A stretch of 64,000 bases of DNA, taken from positions 124,394 through 188,393 of the forward strand of contig QUKC01000005.1 in NCBI GenBank assembly GCA_003481005.1. Direction: 5' to 3'. Positions 8,085 to 16,284 of this stretch are shown here, piece by piece. How positions within the stretch are numbered: the stretch's first letter is position 1; every line of letters starts with the position of its first letter. The position numbers were made by a program, and so were the translations under genes. The notes under the pieces were generated by a model, which was given only the letters and a program-made list of their open reading frames with translations, was not told the DNA's origin and ran no database searches. The stretch is from Firmicutes bacterium TM09-10. Its GTDB lineage: Bacteria; Bacillota; Clostridia; Lachnospirales; Lachnospiraceae.

Positions 8085-8840
8085 TTATGCGTGTTGGTTC
8101 TTTAAGCGGCCAAGCCGCGCGGCAAGCCCTTTTCCGAACGCCAGCACATATTCCCGGATACGCGCTGGCATGCACTGTGGCTTTGCTTCCAGCTTAAAAA
8201 AATCGGAATACGGCACAATGTTTTCCCTGTTTGCGTCAAGCATCTCTTCGTAGGCTTTCAGCTCCGCTACCGTGGAATGGTTGGCATGAATGACGATCGT
8301 CGTCATTCCCTCCCGATCAGAAAATGCGTATTTCCGCAAAAAGGCAATCGGTAAAAAAGTCATCCCACTGCGCACATACGGCAAATCTCCAAACCCGTCC
8401 GTCACATGGGTAAACCCGAGTGCTTTGAGGGCACGCAGTGTCATTTTGTCAAAGGTATGGCCCGGCGCCATGAACAGCTTCGTCTCGATGCCGCGATCCA
8501 AGAGCTTTTTCTGTCCGCTTTCCAGAAGCCGGTACTGCTCCTCATAGCTTTTCCCCGCAAACTCCGACTGGGCATTCAACGGAAAGCTCCCGCCTCTTTT
8601 TGTTGTATACACATGATGGCAGCCGTGCATGGAAAGGGTCCAGCCTTTTTCCTGCAGCTCCTGCATTTTTTTCCAGAACGCTTCCCGTGCCGGATCCACC
8701 GACAGCTTCGGATCAAGATTGTCCGGTACAATGCCTAACAGCGGATAACATCCATAGCGTTCAAACAGCTGTTCAAAGGCTTCAAAGCTTTTCCAGTCCA
8801 TATCCGGTGTAATATCATCCATTCGAAATGCGATTTTCAT
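8085..8840 (-). CDS. DUF2334/polysaccharide-deacetylase-like protein
   Basis: 251 residues beginning MKIAFRMDDITPDMDW, with RMDD matching the metal-binding Asp pair of DUF2334 and NodB-type esterases. Later motifs HGCHHVY (H-x-x-H metal site), FMAPGHTFDK and IHANHST complete the expected set. No signal peptide or membrane helix, so it acts in the cytoplasm. It probably removes an acyl (acetyl or formyl) group from an amino sugar or its lipid-linked form. The neighbouring gene 30 bp upstream is a sugar formyltransferase, which makes formyl removal a reasonable but unproven alternative to deacetylation. Confidence 0.78.
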   Translation of the reverse strand: MKIAFRMDDITPDMDWKSFEAFEQLFERYGCYPLLGIVPDNLDPKLSVDPAREAFWKKMQELQEKGWTLSMHGCHHVYTTKRGGSFPLNAQSEFAGKSYEEQYRLLESGQKKLLDRGIETKLFMAPGHTFDKMTLRALKALGFTHVTDGFGDLPYVRSGMTFLPIAFLRKYAFSDREGMTTIVIHANHSTVAELKAYEEMLDANRENIVPYSDFFKLEAKPQCMPARIREYVLAFGKGLAARLGRLKNQHA

Positions 8841-8869
8841 ATTCTTTTCCTTTTCGCTGCTGCATGGCT

Positions 8870-9790
8870 TTATTCCAGGATCATTCCCGGCTCCAGCTCT
8901 ATTTCCGACTCATAGTCTTCGACTAAAAGAGAGCCATCCAGCGTCCGTACGATCAGCTTTTTGTCAAAAATGTCGATGATCTCCCCTGGTGCATACATCG
9001 AGAAGTCCAACATCTCATCAAAGGGATGTGCGCTCCATACCGTGATCTTTTCGCCGTTGCAGAAGCAAAATGCTCCCGGGAACGGTCTTGTCACGCCCCG
9101 GATCAGGTTATACAGATTCCGGGTACGATCATGGAAATCCAGCTTTCCGTCCGCCGCCGTCCGCTTATTGTACCAGCTGTCGAAATCTCTGGACTCCCGG
9201 TGTACGCTGACGGTTCCCGCCTGATGTGCCGCGATCAGCTTAGCGATCAGGCGCTTGCTGACCAGCATGTTTTTATACTGCATCGTACGCACGGTATCAT
9301 GAGGAGTGATGGCGCACATCTCGCTTGCAAAAACATTCGGGCTGTCCGCTTTTTCATCGTACTGGAACAGGTTCAGATTAAAACGCGTATCTCCGAGAAT
9401 GATCGACCAGTTAAGCGGCGAGCGTCCCCGCCCAAAGGGCAGATATGCACAGTTCCCGTGGAAACCGAATACACCCTCCGAAAATCTGGAAAGCACGAAG
9501 CCGGGAAGCAATCTCTGCCAGCCCATGGAAATCCCCAGCTCGAAGGTATTTTCCGCGAAAAATTTCGTCGTCTCCTCATCCTTTAAACCGTAAGAATGTG
9601 TTTCGTAAACCGGAATCCCGTACTTGTCCTCCAACCAGGAAAGTCCCTCATAGCCGGACACCTGATTGCCCGAAAGCACATCGGGATGAATCGTCACAAC
9701 CAGATCCACCGGACAAAGCTTTTCCTGAACAAAGCGGACGATCTCCGCAGTTGTATCTTTTACACCGAATATAACAACTCGATAATGCAT
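8870..9790 (-). CDS. sugar N-formyltransferase-like protein
   Basis: 306 residues from the ATG at 9790 with GGAGGGG 5 nt upstream. It follows the formyl_trans_N fold (ArnA N-terminal domain, WbtJ, Fmt): MHYRVVIFGVKD opening, then GVFGFHGNCAYLPFGRGRSP, where the usual N-x-H of the 10-formyl-THF enzymes reads G-F-H, followed by the RG.SP.NW block, and a C-terminal beta domain ending PGEIIDIFDKKLIV and ELEPGMIL. The third catalytic residue, an Asp, may be in KADSPN. Predicted reaction is formylation of an amino group on an NDP-amino-sugar. The Gly in place of Asn is unusual and deserves testing. A terminator (9876-9902) separates it from the epimerase gene upstream. Confidence 0.72.
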   Translation of the reverse strand: MHYRVVIFGVKDTTAEIVRFVQEKLCPVDLVVTIHPDVLSGNQVSGYEGLSWLEDKYGIPVYETHSYGLKDEETTKFFAENTFELGISMGWQRLLPGFVLSRFSEGVFGFHGNCAYLPFGRGRSPLNWSIILGDTRFNLNLFQYDEKADSPNVFASEMCAITPHDTVRTMQYKNMLVSKRLIAKLIAAHQAGTVSVHRESRDFDSWYNKRTAADGKLDFHDRTRNLYNLIRGVTRPFPGAFCFCNGEKITVWSAHPFDEMLDFSMYAPGEIIDIFDKKLIVRTLDGSLLVEDYESEIELEPGMILE

Positions 9791-9840
9791 ATTCCCCTCC
9801 TGTTTTGCGCAATCCTTGCCTGCAGTGCGCGTCGTATGGT

Positions 9841-9880
9841 GGCTTTTTAACGAATAGGCAAGCCTATTCGTTAAAAAGCC
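9841..9880. repeat. 40-bp perfect palindrome with 2-nt loop
   Basis: Arms of 19 bp (9841-9859 and 9862-9880; GGCTTTTTAACGAATAGGC on the left) are perfectly complementary around AA. Its outer 5 bp are shared with the terminator hairpin at 9876-9902, so on the minus-strand RNA the two structures exclude each other at that point. Confidence 0.85.
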
Positions 9881-9902
9881 GTCCAAACCAATTGGACGGC
9901 TT
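9876..9902. terminator. intrinsic terminator after the UDP-GlcNAc epimerase gene
   Basis: AAGCCGTCCAA (9876-9886) pairs with TTGGACGGCTT (9892-9902) around a 5-nt loop. On the minus strand the stem is followed by a T-run (CTTTTTAA) and lies 15 bp past the epimerase stop. Confidence 0.85.
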
Positions 9903-9916
9903 TTCGTTCTTTTATT

Positions 9917-10891
9917 TTACAGATTTTCTTTATACCAGTCAATGGCAAGGCGGATTCCCTTTTCAAAATCATAATCCGGATCGTAGTCAAGCAGCTCTCT
10001 TGCTTTGCTGATGTCCGCGTTGGAATCCCGGATATCTCCCTTTCTGGCAGGACCAAAGACCGGCTCAATCTTTTTGCCTAGGGCTTCGCAGAGTTCATAA
10101 TATAAATCGATCAGATATACTCTGCCGCCGGAACCGATGTTGAACGCTTCTCCTGCTGCTTCGCTCGGAGCCAGGCAGGCTTTTAAGTTCGCTTCGATTA
10201 CATTGTCGATATAAGTAAAGTCTCTGGACTGACGGCCGTCTCCGTTGATGGTCGGCGCTTCATCCTTTAACAGCAGCTTTAAAAACTTCGGAATAACAGC
10301 GGCATACATGCCTTCCGGGTTCTGACGGCGTCCAAATACGTTGAAATAGCGCATGCCGTAAGTATCCAGACCGTACAGCGTCTTATAAAGACGACCGAAT
10401 TCCTCGTCTGTCTTCTTGGTCAGCGCGTAAGGGGAAAGAACATGGCCTTCAATGCCCTCTTTTTTGGGAAGTCCGGGATGATCGCCGTATACGGAAGAGC
10501 TGGACGCGTACACAAATTTCTTTACGCCGTTCTGTCTCGCTGCTTCCATCATGTTCAGCGTGCCGACGATGTTATTCTGCGCATAGAAAATCGGCATTTC
10601 GATGCTTCTGGGAACGCTGCCCCATGCCGCCTGATTCAGCACATAATCCACACCCTCGCAGGCTTTCATACAGGTATCCAGATCTTTGATGTCGCCTTTG
10701 ATAAAGGTATAGTTCGGATTACCTTCAAACATCTCCACATGCTTCGGATTGCCTGTGGAAAGGTCGTCCAGACATCTTACCTTATAACCGAGGTTCAAGA
10801 TCGCCTCGCACAGGTTGGAACCGATAAAACCGGCGCCGCCTGTTACCAGAAATACACTGTCCTTGTCAAATTTCAAATCCTTATATCCCAT
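9917..10891 (-). CDS. UDP-N-acetylglucosamine 4-epimerase (WbpP/TviC type)
   Basis: 324 residues from the ATG at 10891 (GAGAGG upstream). Extended SDR fold: GGAGFIGSNL (NAD Rossmann, residues about 17-26), GDIKDLDTC, ASSSSVYGD and the YALTK catalytic Tyr-Lys pair, RYFNVFGRRQNP, and GDGRQSRDFTYIDNV. The QAAWGSVPRS segment and the GRRQNP block match TviC and WbpP, which interconvert UDP-GlcNAc and UDP-GalNAc and prefer N-acetylated substrates. Together with the TviB-type dehydrogenase at 13769-15085 it gives a route to UDP-GalNAcA. Followed by a terminator. Confidence 0.88.
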   Translation of the reverse strand: MGYKDLKFDKDSVFLVTGGAGFIGSNLCEAILNLGYKVRCLDDLSTGNPKHVEMFEGNPNYTFIKGDIKDLDTCMKACEGVDYVLNQAAWGSVPRSIEMPIFYAQNNIVGTLNMMEAARQNGVKKFVYASSSSVYGDHPGLPKKEGIEGHVLSPYALTKKTDEEFGRLYKTLYGLDTYGMRYFNVFGRRQNPEGMYAAVIPKFLKLLLKDEAPTINGDGRQSRDFTYIDNVIEANLKACLAPSEAAGEAFNIGSGGRVYLIDLYYELCEALGKKIEPVFGPARKGDIRDSNADISKARELLDYDPDYDFEKGIRLAIDWYKENL

Positions 10892-10940
10892 GGATTTCCT
10901 CTCATTTCTGCCGCAGCCGCGGCACTGTATTTTATTCATG

Positions 10941-10975
10941 ACAATAGAATGCTCGCAGAGCGTGCATTCTATTAT
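10941..10975. repeat. 35-bp palindromic repeat, copy 1 of 6
   Basis: ACAATAGAATGC, 11-nt loop TCGCAGAGCGT, GCATTCTATTAT (one mismatch). It lies between the SGNH gene and the epimerase gene and is flanked on the left by TTCATG, as in copies at 46043 and 57741. Confidence 0.85.
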
Positions 10976-11050
10976 TTCGGATAAACGATCCGCGGATTGC
11001 GCCATGATCCGGAAGTATTTTTGTCCTTCTGCCCCTGATATCCGATCCAA

Positions 11051-12106
11051 TCAGTTGAAGGAAGCGATATTGTTGCCCGAAATCTGACCCGCTGTTCCGT
11101 AGAGCAGGCAGGATGCAATGGTTTTCGCATACAGGCTTCTTCCTTTTTCATTTAAATGAATGCCGTCTTCCAGATATTCATCTGCATTATAGGCATCCAC
11201 TCCGAGATTGTCGTAAGTATCCACGCACAGCGTTCCCTGACCGACTGCAACGTCACAGGCAATGCTCGCATAATTGTAGAGTGCCTTTTCTCCCATATTT
11301 TTAACCGGGATCGGAAAATAGGACGCATAGTTGGGAGATGTGATCAAAATCTGTGCCTGGGGGAAAACAGAACGAACTCCCTTTACGCCCTCGCTTAACG
11401 CCGTTCCAAAGCCCGTCCAGGGTCTGTCCGAGTTGTTGATCGGAGCCTGTGCCAAGAAGTCATTCATACCATAGGACAAAATTACCACATCGATCTGATC
11501 CTTGACATTCATCACAGCTTTGATGTCGTCATAGGCAGCCTTGCCCTGCAGCATCTCTACATCCGTATTTCCACGGAGAATAGAGATCATCTTTCCCAGG
11601 GAGCAGTCACTGGCAGGACCAAACTGGTATTCATTATCGTCCGGGCTGATGGTTGCGCGGGTGCCGCCGATGGCACCGTTATAGACCGTCGCATTTTTCC
11701 CTTTTTGAGCAAGACATGCTGTAAGACGTGCAGACACGCCGGTATCATCCCGATAATTGCCCCAGATGCTGTCTCCAAGCACCAGGATCTTCATTTCGTC
11801 CCCGGAATTATCTGTATTCTCTGCCTGCTGGGCTCCGGTCTGATCCGTCTGGTTTTCAGACACCATCTCCTGAGACTGATTTTCTGTCTCTGCAGCAGTC
11901 TGGGTCTCTTCTGTGCTCTGGGTCTCGGTAATGCCCAGCTGAGCCTTTAATTCTTCATTCTCCGCCGCAAGGGATTCCAGCTTGTTCTGATATTCCTTGA
12001 TCTCTGCTGTATAATCTGTCGTCTGTCCGCATCCTGAAAGCATTGCTCCAATCAGCAGGGATGCTGTCAGAAGCAGACCGCATGATACTTTTGATAACCG
12101 TTTCAT
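11051..12106 (-). CDS. SGNH/GDSL-fold lipoprotein
   Basis: 351 residues from the ATG at 12106 with GGAGG upstream. N-terminal lipoprotein signal: MKRLSKVSCGLLLTASLL then lipobox LSGC (Cys about residue 24), so it is anchored outside the cell. Residues about 30-110 form a coiled-coil/low-complexity linker rich in E, Q and T. The SGNH domain follows: LVLGDSIWG (block I Ser), NGAIGGTRA (Gly), YGMNDF (block III Asn) and DGIHL (Asp-x-x-His). Members remove or transfer acyl groups on carbohydrates; with an acyltransferase-3 gene in the same locus, adding or trimming O-acetyl groups on the exported glycan is plausible. It has its own promoter (12149-12177), independent of the genes upstream. Confidence 0.88.
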   Translation of the reverse strand: MKRLSKVSCGLLLTASLLIGAMLSGCGQTTDYTAEIKEYQNKLESLAAENEELKAQLGITETQSTEETQTAAETENQSQEMVSENQTDQTGAQQAENTDNSGDEMKILVLGDSIWGNYRDDTGVSARLTACLAQKGKNATVYNGAIGGTRATISPDDNEYQFGPASDCSLGKMISILRGNTDVEMLQGKAAYDDIKAVMNVKDQIDVVILSYGMNDFLAQAPINNSDRPWTGFGTALSEGVKGVRSVFPQAQILITSPNYASYFPIPVKNMGEKALYNYASIACDVAVGQGTLCVDTYDNLGVDAYNADEYLEDGIHLNEKGRSLYAKTIASCLLYGTAGQISGNNIASFN

Positions 12107-12148
12107 ACATTCGTTCCTCCTCATGCCTGTTTCCATTAAGACAGCTTC

Positions 12149-12177
12149 AGTATATCCCCTTTGCAGCCAATCTGCAA
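12149..12177 (-). promoter_or_regulatory. sigma-A promoter of the SGNH lipoprotein gene
   Basis: Minus strand TTGCAG (12172-12177), 17-bp spacer, TATACT (12149-12154). Gives a leader of about 35 nt ahead of the ATG at 12106. Confidence 0.65.
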
Positions 12178-12205
12178 CGGACTTCATAGAATCTTAATCA
12201 ATGTT

Positions 12206-12403
12206 TAAGTTCACCTGCGGTTTTCTGTGAGCAGATTTCATGCTCGCATGAAAATCTGCTTGCGGAAAGCTGCAGAGGGAGCGCCGTGATATGAGCAAAA
12301 GTGAGCTGCGCAGCAGCGGAAAGCAGCGCAGCTGCGATTTGCGACAATAGAATGTTAGCGAAGCGTACATTCTATTGTATTGCGAATGGCGCGGGTGAAC
12401 TTA
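12206..12403. repeat. nested inverted-repeat cluster between two glycan genes
   Basis: Outer arms TAAGTTCACC (12206-12215) and GGTGAACTTA (12394-12403) enclose three further hairpins: GCAGATTT-CATGC/GCATG-AAAATCTGC near 12233-12261, GCTGCGC/GCGCAGC near 12305-12332, and the 35-bp palindrome at 12344-12378. The right outer arm contains the stop codon of the upstream membrane-protein gene. No coding frame is supported. It may be a transcription or mRNA-stability barrier, or a repeat-insertion hot spot. Confidence 0.7.
12344..12378. repeat. 35-bp palindromic repeat, copy 2 of 6
   Basis: Perfect arms ACAATAGAATGT and ACATTCTATTGT around TAGCGAAGCGT. Sits inside the nested repeat at 12206-12403. 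Confidence 0.85.
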
Positions 12404-13756
12404 CGGCAGTCGATGCGCGGTTTTTCCACCCGCCAGTTCGTACAAAAGCATCAGTCCGCTGACATAAAACAGCGGCAATCCATAGATCACATAGCGGGAA
12501 AGGCACATGATGATCATGGAGGTAGCAAATACGTTTGCTAACACAGCCAGCAGGGAAAATGCCGCCAGCCAGACCGCGTTGGAATTGTGATTTTTCCTCC
12601 ATGCAAGGGCAGCCAGCACGATATAGGCGAGGTACGCCGTCAGCGCATACCAGTTTAGCAGCGGGTGTACGACTGCGATGGACCGGATCAGTCCGTAGCA
12701 GGCGAGCGCCAGATAGTCATACAGCCATCTGCCCAGAACTGCCGGAAGTAAGGATTTCACGATGGTTGCCGCAATCCGGTCGGATTCCACATTTTCAGGA
12801 ATGTAGTCTATAAAGCCCTCCCTGTCATGCAGCTGTCTCCAGGGCTCTTCGATCATTTCAAACTTGATCGCGTCATGCCATTTTTCCAGATGTGCTGCCC
12901 GGTTGAAAAAGCCCTCCGGCGCATCCTGATACGTCGCACCCTGTTCTTTTGCAAGTCGATAGGAAAGCTCAAACATAACTCTTGCGTCCCGATCGACAAT
13001 CCTTTCGGCATCCTCTTCGTCCGCCGCATACAGAATGTTTGCGAGCAGTCCGACGCTTCCAAACGTATTATTGATAAAATATCCGTTAAAAACAAGGTTG
13101 TAGCTTTTTACGAGAAGCGTCCTTGTACCAAACGCCAGCGCAGTGCACACGACACAAATCAACAGGCGTTTCGCCAGCTTCTTTTTTTCTACGATCACGA
13201 CGGCCCCTGCAAACACCAGCCAGAGCAGGATCGTGAACATCATCTGTCCGCGTACCAGAGACAAAAATAAGGATAACAGCAGGGAGGATAAAGCTGCTCC
13301 CCTCTGTCTTGTATACACCATCTTCATGCACTGCGCCGTAAACAGATAAAACAGCGGCAGTCCCAGCGCTTCGCTGATGACGCCGTTCGACAAAACCAGT
13401 CCGCTCGCAGAAAATACCGGCGTGATAATGTGGGGCGCCAGTAAGATCAGGCACACCAGCGCTTCCATCCACTGCCCGAATGCAAATCGTTTTTTCAGGC
13501 TCTCCGCCAGCCAGATCACGGAAAACGCCGCCAGTCCGTTCTGCAGAAATCTCACAATATCAAGATACTTTGTCTCCCCAAACAGGCTGCGGAAAATCCA
13601 CAAAAAGAAAGAGTACAGCGGCTCCCGGTGAATGTGCATCGCAATATACTGGTTGCTGTCATTATAGATCCCCGTTGTTCCAAGCAGCCACAGTGCTGCA
13701 AAAAACAGCACCGGAAGCAGCCAGGGAAACGGGAATTTTTTCCATTTTCGGATCAT
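12401..13756 (-). CDS. multi-pass membrane protein, possibly GT-C-type glycosyltransferase
   Basis: 451 residues with about ten hydrophobic segments; first helix at residues 12-30. After it comes IYNDSNQYIAMHIHREPLYSF, an acidic/aromatic loop facing outward that recalls the first-loop motif of GT-C enzymes, and a long periplasm-side stretch with VDRDARVMFELSYRLAKEQ near residues 235-300. I do not recognise a named family. In this locus it could be a polyprenyl-phosphate-dependent glycosyltransferase or a polymerase. Starts 12 bp after the stop of the TviB-type dehydrogenase. Confidence 0.6.
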   Translation of the reverse strand: MIRKWKKFPFPWLLPVLFFAALWLLGTTGIYNDSNQYIAMHIHREPLYSFFLWIFRSLFGETKYLDIVRFLQNGLAAFSVIWLAESLKKRFAFGQWMEALVCLILLAPHIITPVFSASGLVLSNGVISEALGLPLFYLFTAQCMKMVYTRQRGAALSSLLLSLFLSLVRGQMMFTILLWLVFAGAVVIVEKKKLAKRLLICVVCTALAFGTRTLLVKSYNLVFNGYFINNTFGSVGLLANILYAADEEDAERIVDRDARVMFELSYRLAKEQGATYQDAPEGFFNRAAHLEKWHDAIKFEMIEEPWRQLHDREGFIDYIPENVESDRIAATIVKSLLPAVLGRWLYDYLALACYGLIRSIAVVHPLLNWYALTAYLAYIVLAALAWRKNHNSNAVWLAAFSLLAVLANVFATSMIIMCLSRYVIYGLPLFYVSGLMLLYELAGGKTAHRLP

Positions 13757-13768
13757 TTACACCTCTGA

Positions 13769-15085
13769 TTATAATCTCCAGTACAGGCAGTCATCACGTG
13801 TCCATTCCTTGCGATTTAAGATGCCCTTGACATCTACAAGTACTTTTTTGCCGTTTGTCGGATTAAAGAAGTTTTCAATCGCTGCCTGATCCAATCCCTC
13901 AAATTCCTTATGGCATACGGCAATAACCAGCGCGTCCACATCTTTTACAGCACTCATATCCTGCAGCTCTACTCCATAGAGACGCTTCGCCTCTGCGCGG
14001 TCTGCGGTCTGATCCACCAGCACCGGCTCGATGCCGTACTCACGCAGCTCTTTTACAATATCGATAACCTTTGTATTTCTGGTATCCGGGCAGTTCTCCT
14101 TGAAGGTAAAGCCAAGGATTGCAACCTTCGCATGCTTTACCGCGATATCTGCGCGAATCAGGTTTTTCACAATGTTTTCTGCGACATATTTGCCCATGTC
14201 GTCGTTGATGCGGCGGCCGGACAGAATGATCTGGGAATGATAGCCCATCTGCTCTGCGCGGTAGGTCAGATAATACGGATCGACACCGATGCAGTGTCCG
14301 CCCACCAGACCGGGATAAAATTTCAGGAAATTCCATTTGGTTCCTGCTGCCTTTAATACGCTCTGCGTGTCGATGCCCATCTTGTTAAAGATAATAGAAA
14401 GTTCATTCATGAACGCAATATTGATATCCCTCTGGCTGTTCTCGATTACCTTTGCAGCCTCTGCGACCTGAATGGATTCTGCACGGTATACACCGGCTTC
14501 TACAACCAGCTCATAAACCTTTGCAACAGTATCCAGCGTTTCCTCATCCATACCGGAAACGATCTTTGTGATGGTTTCCAGACGGTGTACCTTGTCGCCA
14601 GGGTTGATCCGTTCAGGAGAATAACCGATCTTGAAATCCTTACCGCATACCAGTCCGGATTCCTTTTCCAGAATCGGCACACATACCTCTTCGGTTACGC
14701 CCGGATATACGGTAGACTCGAATACGACAACGCTGCCCTTTGTCAGGTTCCGTCCCAGAATCCGGCTTGCGCCCTCTACCGGGGTCAGATCCGGCGTATG
14801 GTCATCGTTTACAGGAGTAGGAACTGCTACGATATGGAATTTTGCTTCCCGCAGCTTTGTCTCATCTGCAGTGAACTCCACTTCCGTCTGGCGGATCACA
14901 TCATCCCCAACCTCGTTGGTCGGATCAATGCCGGACTGATACAGTTTGATCTTTTCTGCGTTTAAGTCGTAGCCGATTACCTTGATCTTTCTGGCGAATG
15001 CGACTGCGATCGGCATACCCACATAACCAAGACCTACCAGCGACAGTTTTTCCTCGCCTGCCAAAATCTTTTCATATAAATCCAT
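13769..15085 (-). CDS. UDP-N-acetyl-hexosamine 6-dehydrogenase (TviB/WbpO type)
   Basis: 438 residues from the ATG at 15085, chosen because GAGG lies 8 nt upstream; an ATG six bases earlier is closer to the RBS than usual. NAD Rossmann GLGYVGMPIAVAFA (residues about 15-28), catalytic-domain EGASRILG and YESTVYPGVTEE-like block, AAKVIENSQRDINIAFMNEL, then GGHCIGVDPYYL containing the catalytic Cys, and the UDP-binding domain GFTFKENCPDTRNTK. This is the TviB-like branch, oxidising C6 of UDP-GlcNAc/GalNAc to the uronic acid. With the epimerase at 9917 it supplies UDP-GalNAcA or UDP-GlcNAcA. Confidence 0.9.
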   Translation of the reverse strand: MDLYEKILAGEEKLSLVGLGYVGMPIAVAFARKIKVIGYDLNAEKIKLYQSGIDPTNEVGDDVIRQTEVEFTADETKLREAKFHIVAVPTPVNDDHTPDLTPVEGASRILGRNLTKGSVVVFESTVYPGVTEEVCVPILEKESGLVCGKDFKIGYSPERINPGDKVHRLETITKIVSGMDEETLDTVAKVYELVVEAGVYRAESIQVAEAAKVIENSQRDINIAFMNELSIIFNKMGIDTQSVLKAAGTKWNFLKFYPGLVGGHCIGVDPYYLTYRAEQMGYHSQIILSGRRINDDMGKYVAENIVKNLIRADIAVKHAKVAILGFTFKENCPDTRNTKVIDIVKELREYGIEPVLVDQTADRAEAKRLYGVELQDMSAVKDVDALVIAVCHKEFEGLDQAAIENFFNPTNGKKVLVDVKGILNRKEWTRDDCLYWRL

Positions 15086-15131
15086 TTTCATATCCTCGCT
15101 TTCCTGCGCTTTTCTATATGGTTTTTCTTTT

Positions 15132-16256
15132 TTAACATCTGGTTGCCCCAATCAGGCTCCCCAGCGTTTCGAGATACGCTGTTACGACCTGTCTGCGGTC
15201 AAAATGCGCCTCCACATAGGCTCTCGCCTGACGTCCCATTTCGGCCCGTTCCTCCGGAGCCAGCAAAAGGAATCTCTCGATGGTCTCTGTCAGGCTGTCT
15301 GCATTCTTGGGTAAAAATGCAAGCCCCGAAACACCGTTTTCAAAAATCTCCCGGCAGCCGTTTATATCGCTGGCAATCACTGGTCTTGCGGTCGCTGCCG
15401 CCTCCTGCAGGACATTCGACATGCCCTCGTGATAGGACGGATGGATTACCGCCTGACAATGCCGGTAAAACTCCGGCATATCGTCCCGGTAACCATAATA
15501 ACGCATAATCCCTTTGGATTGCAAGTCCTCAATCATCGGCTCATAGCGCGCCTGCGTTTCTTCCTCGTAGGCGCCCAGCAGCTCGAACACCGTTTCCGGG
15601 TGCTTTTCATGGATCCGTCTTGCCGCTTCCAGCAGCTCCTCGATTCCCTTATCCTTCATGATTCGCATAACCGATACAAAGCGAACGGTATCTTCCTTCG
15701 GATAGGGCATCGGCGGATGCTCCTCCAGGTTGACACCGGAGCCGGAGATCACCCGGGTTTTCGTCCTTTTTTTCAGACAGCCCTTCTGCCGCATGAACGC
15801 CAGATTCTGCTCATTCTGGAAAAAGACGCAGCCCGCGCCGGACATTCCTGTCCGATACAGTAAAACGATCAGCTTCTGTAACGGTCCATCATGCTCCAGT
15901 GTCGTTCCAAGGCCTGTAATGTTGACCAGATAAGGTACCTTTGCAAGCCGACACGCCACACCGCCATAAATATTCGGTTTAATCGTATAGGTCAGCACCG
16001 CCGCCGGATGGATGGTCTTTAACAGCTTTCTGTAAAACAAAAGCAGCTTTCCGTCCTTCAACGGATTCATACCGCGGCGCTCCATCACCGTCTCATGACA
16101 GATACAGCCCAGTTTTTTGATTTTTTCCAAATACCCGGTATCCGGCACCGACACATGGACCTCATAGCCCTCCTGCATCAGCGCCATCAGCACTTCTTTT
16201 CGGAAATCATACAGCCCGGAATCGCTGTTTCCAAGCACCAGTACGCTTTGTTTCAT
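15132..16256 (-). CDS. GT4 glycosyltransferase, PglA-like
   Basis: 374 residues from the ATG at 16256. Begins MKQSVLVLGNSDSGLYDFR, then YTIKPNIYGG, LVNITGLGTTLE, FQNEQNLAFM and SGSGVNLEEHPP, the hallmark order of CapM/PglA-type GT4 enzymes, ending in PSYHEGMSNVLQEAAATARP and SDINGCREIFENG. In Campylobacter, PglA adds GalNAc to undecaprenyl-diphospho-bacillosamine, the product of PglC. Because PglC, PglE and PglF analogues lie just upstream in the same direction, second-sugar addition is a good inference. Cytoplasmic, membrane-peripheral. Confidence 0.88.
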   Translation of the reverse strand: MKQSVLVLGNSDSGLYDFRKEVLMALMQEGYEVHVSVPDTGYLEKIKKLGCICHETVMERRGMNPLKDGKLLLFYRKLLKTIHPAAVLTYTIKPNIYGGVACRLAKVPYLVNITGLGTTLEHDGPLQKLIVLLYRTGMSGAGCVFFQNEQNLAFMRQKGCLKKRTKTRVISGSGVNLEEHPPMPYPKEDTVRFVSVMRIMKDKGIEELLEAARRIHEKHPETVFELLGAYEEETQARYEPMIEDLQSKGIMRYYGYRDDMPEFYRHCQAVIHPSYHEGMSNVLQEAAATARPVIASDINGCREIFENGVSGLAFLPKNADSLTETIERFLLLAPEERAEMGRQARAYVEAHFDRRQVVTAYLETLGSLIGATRC

Positions 16257-16284
16257 CCTTCCTCGTTTCTGCTGCAGCTTTTTG

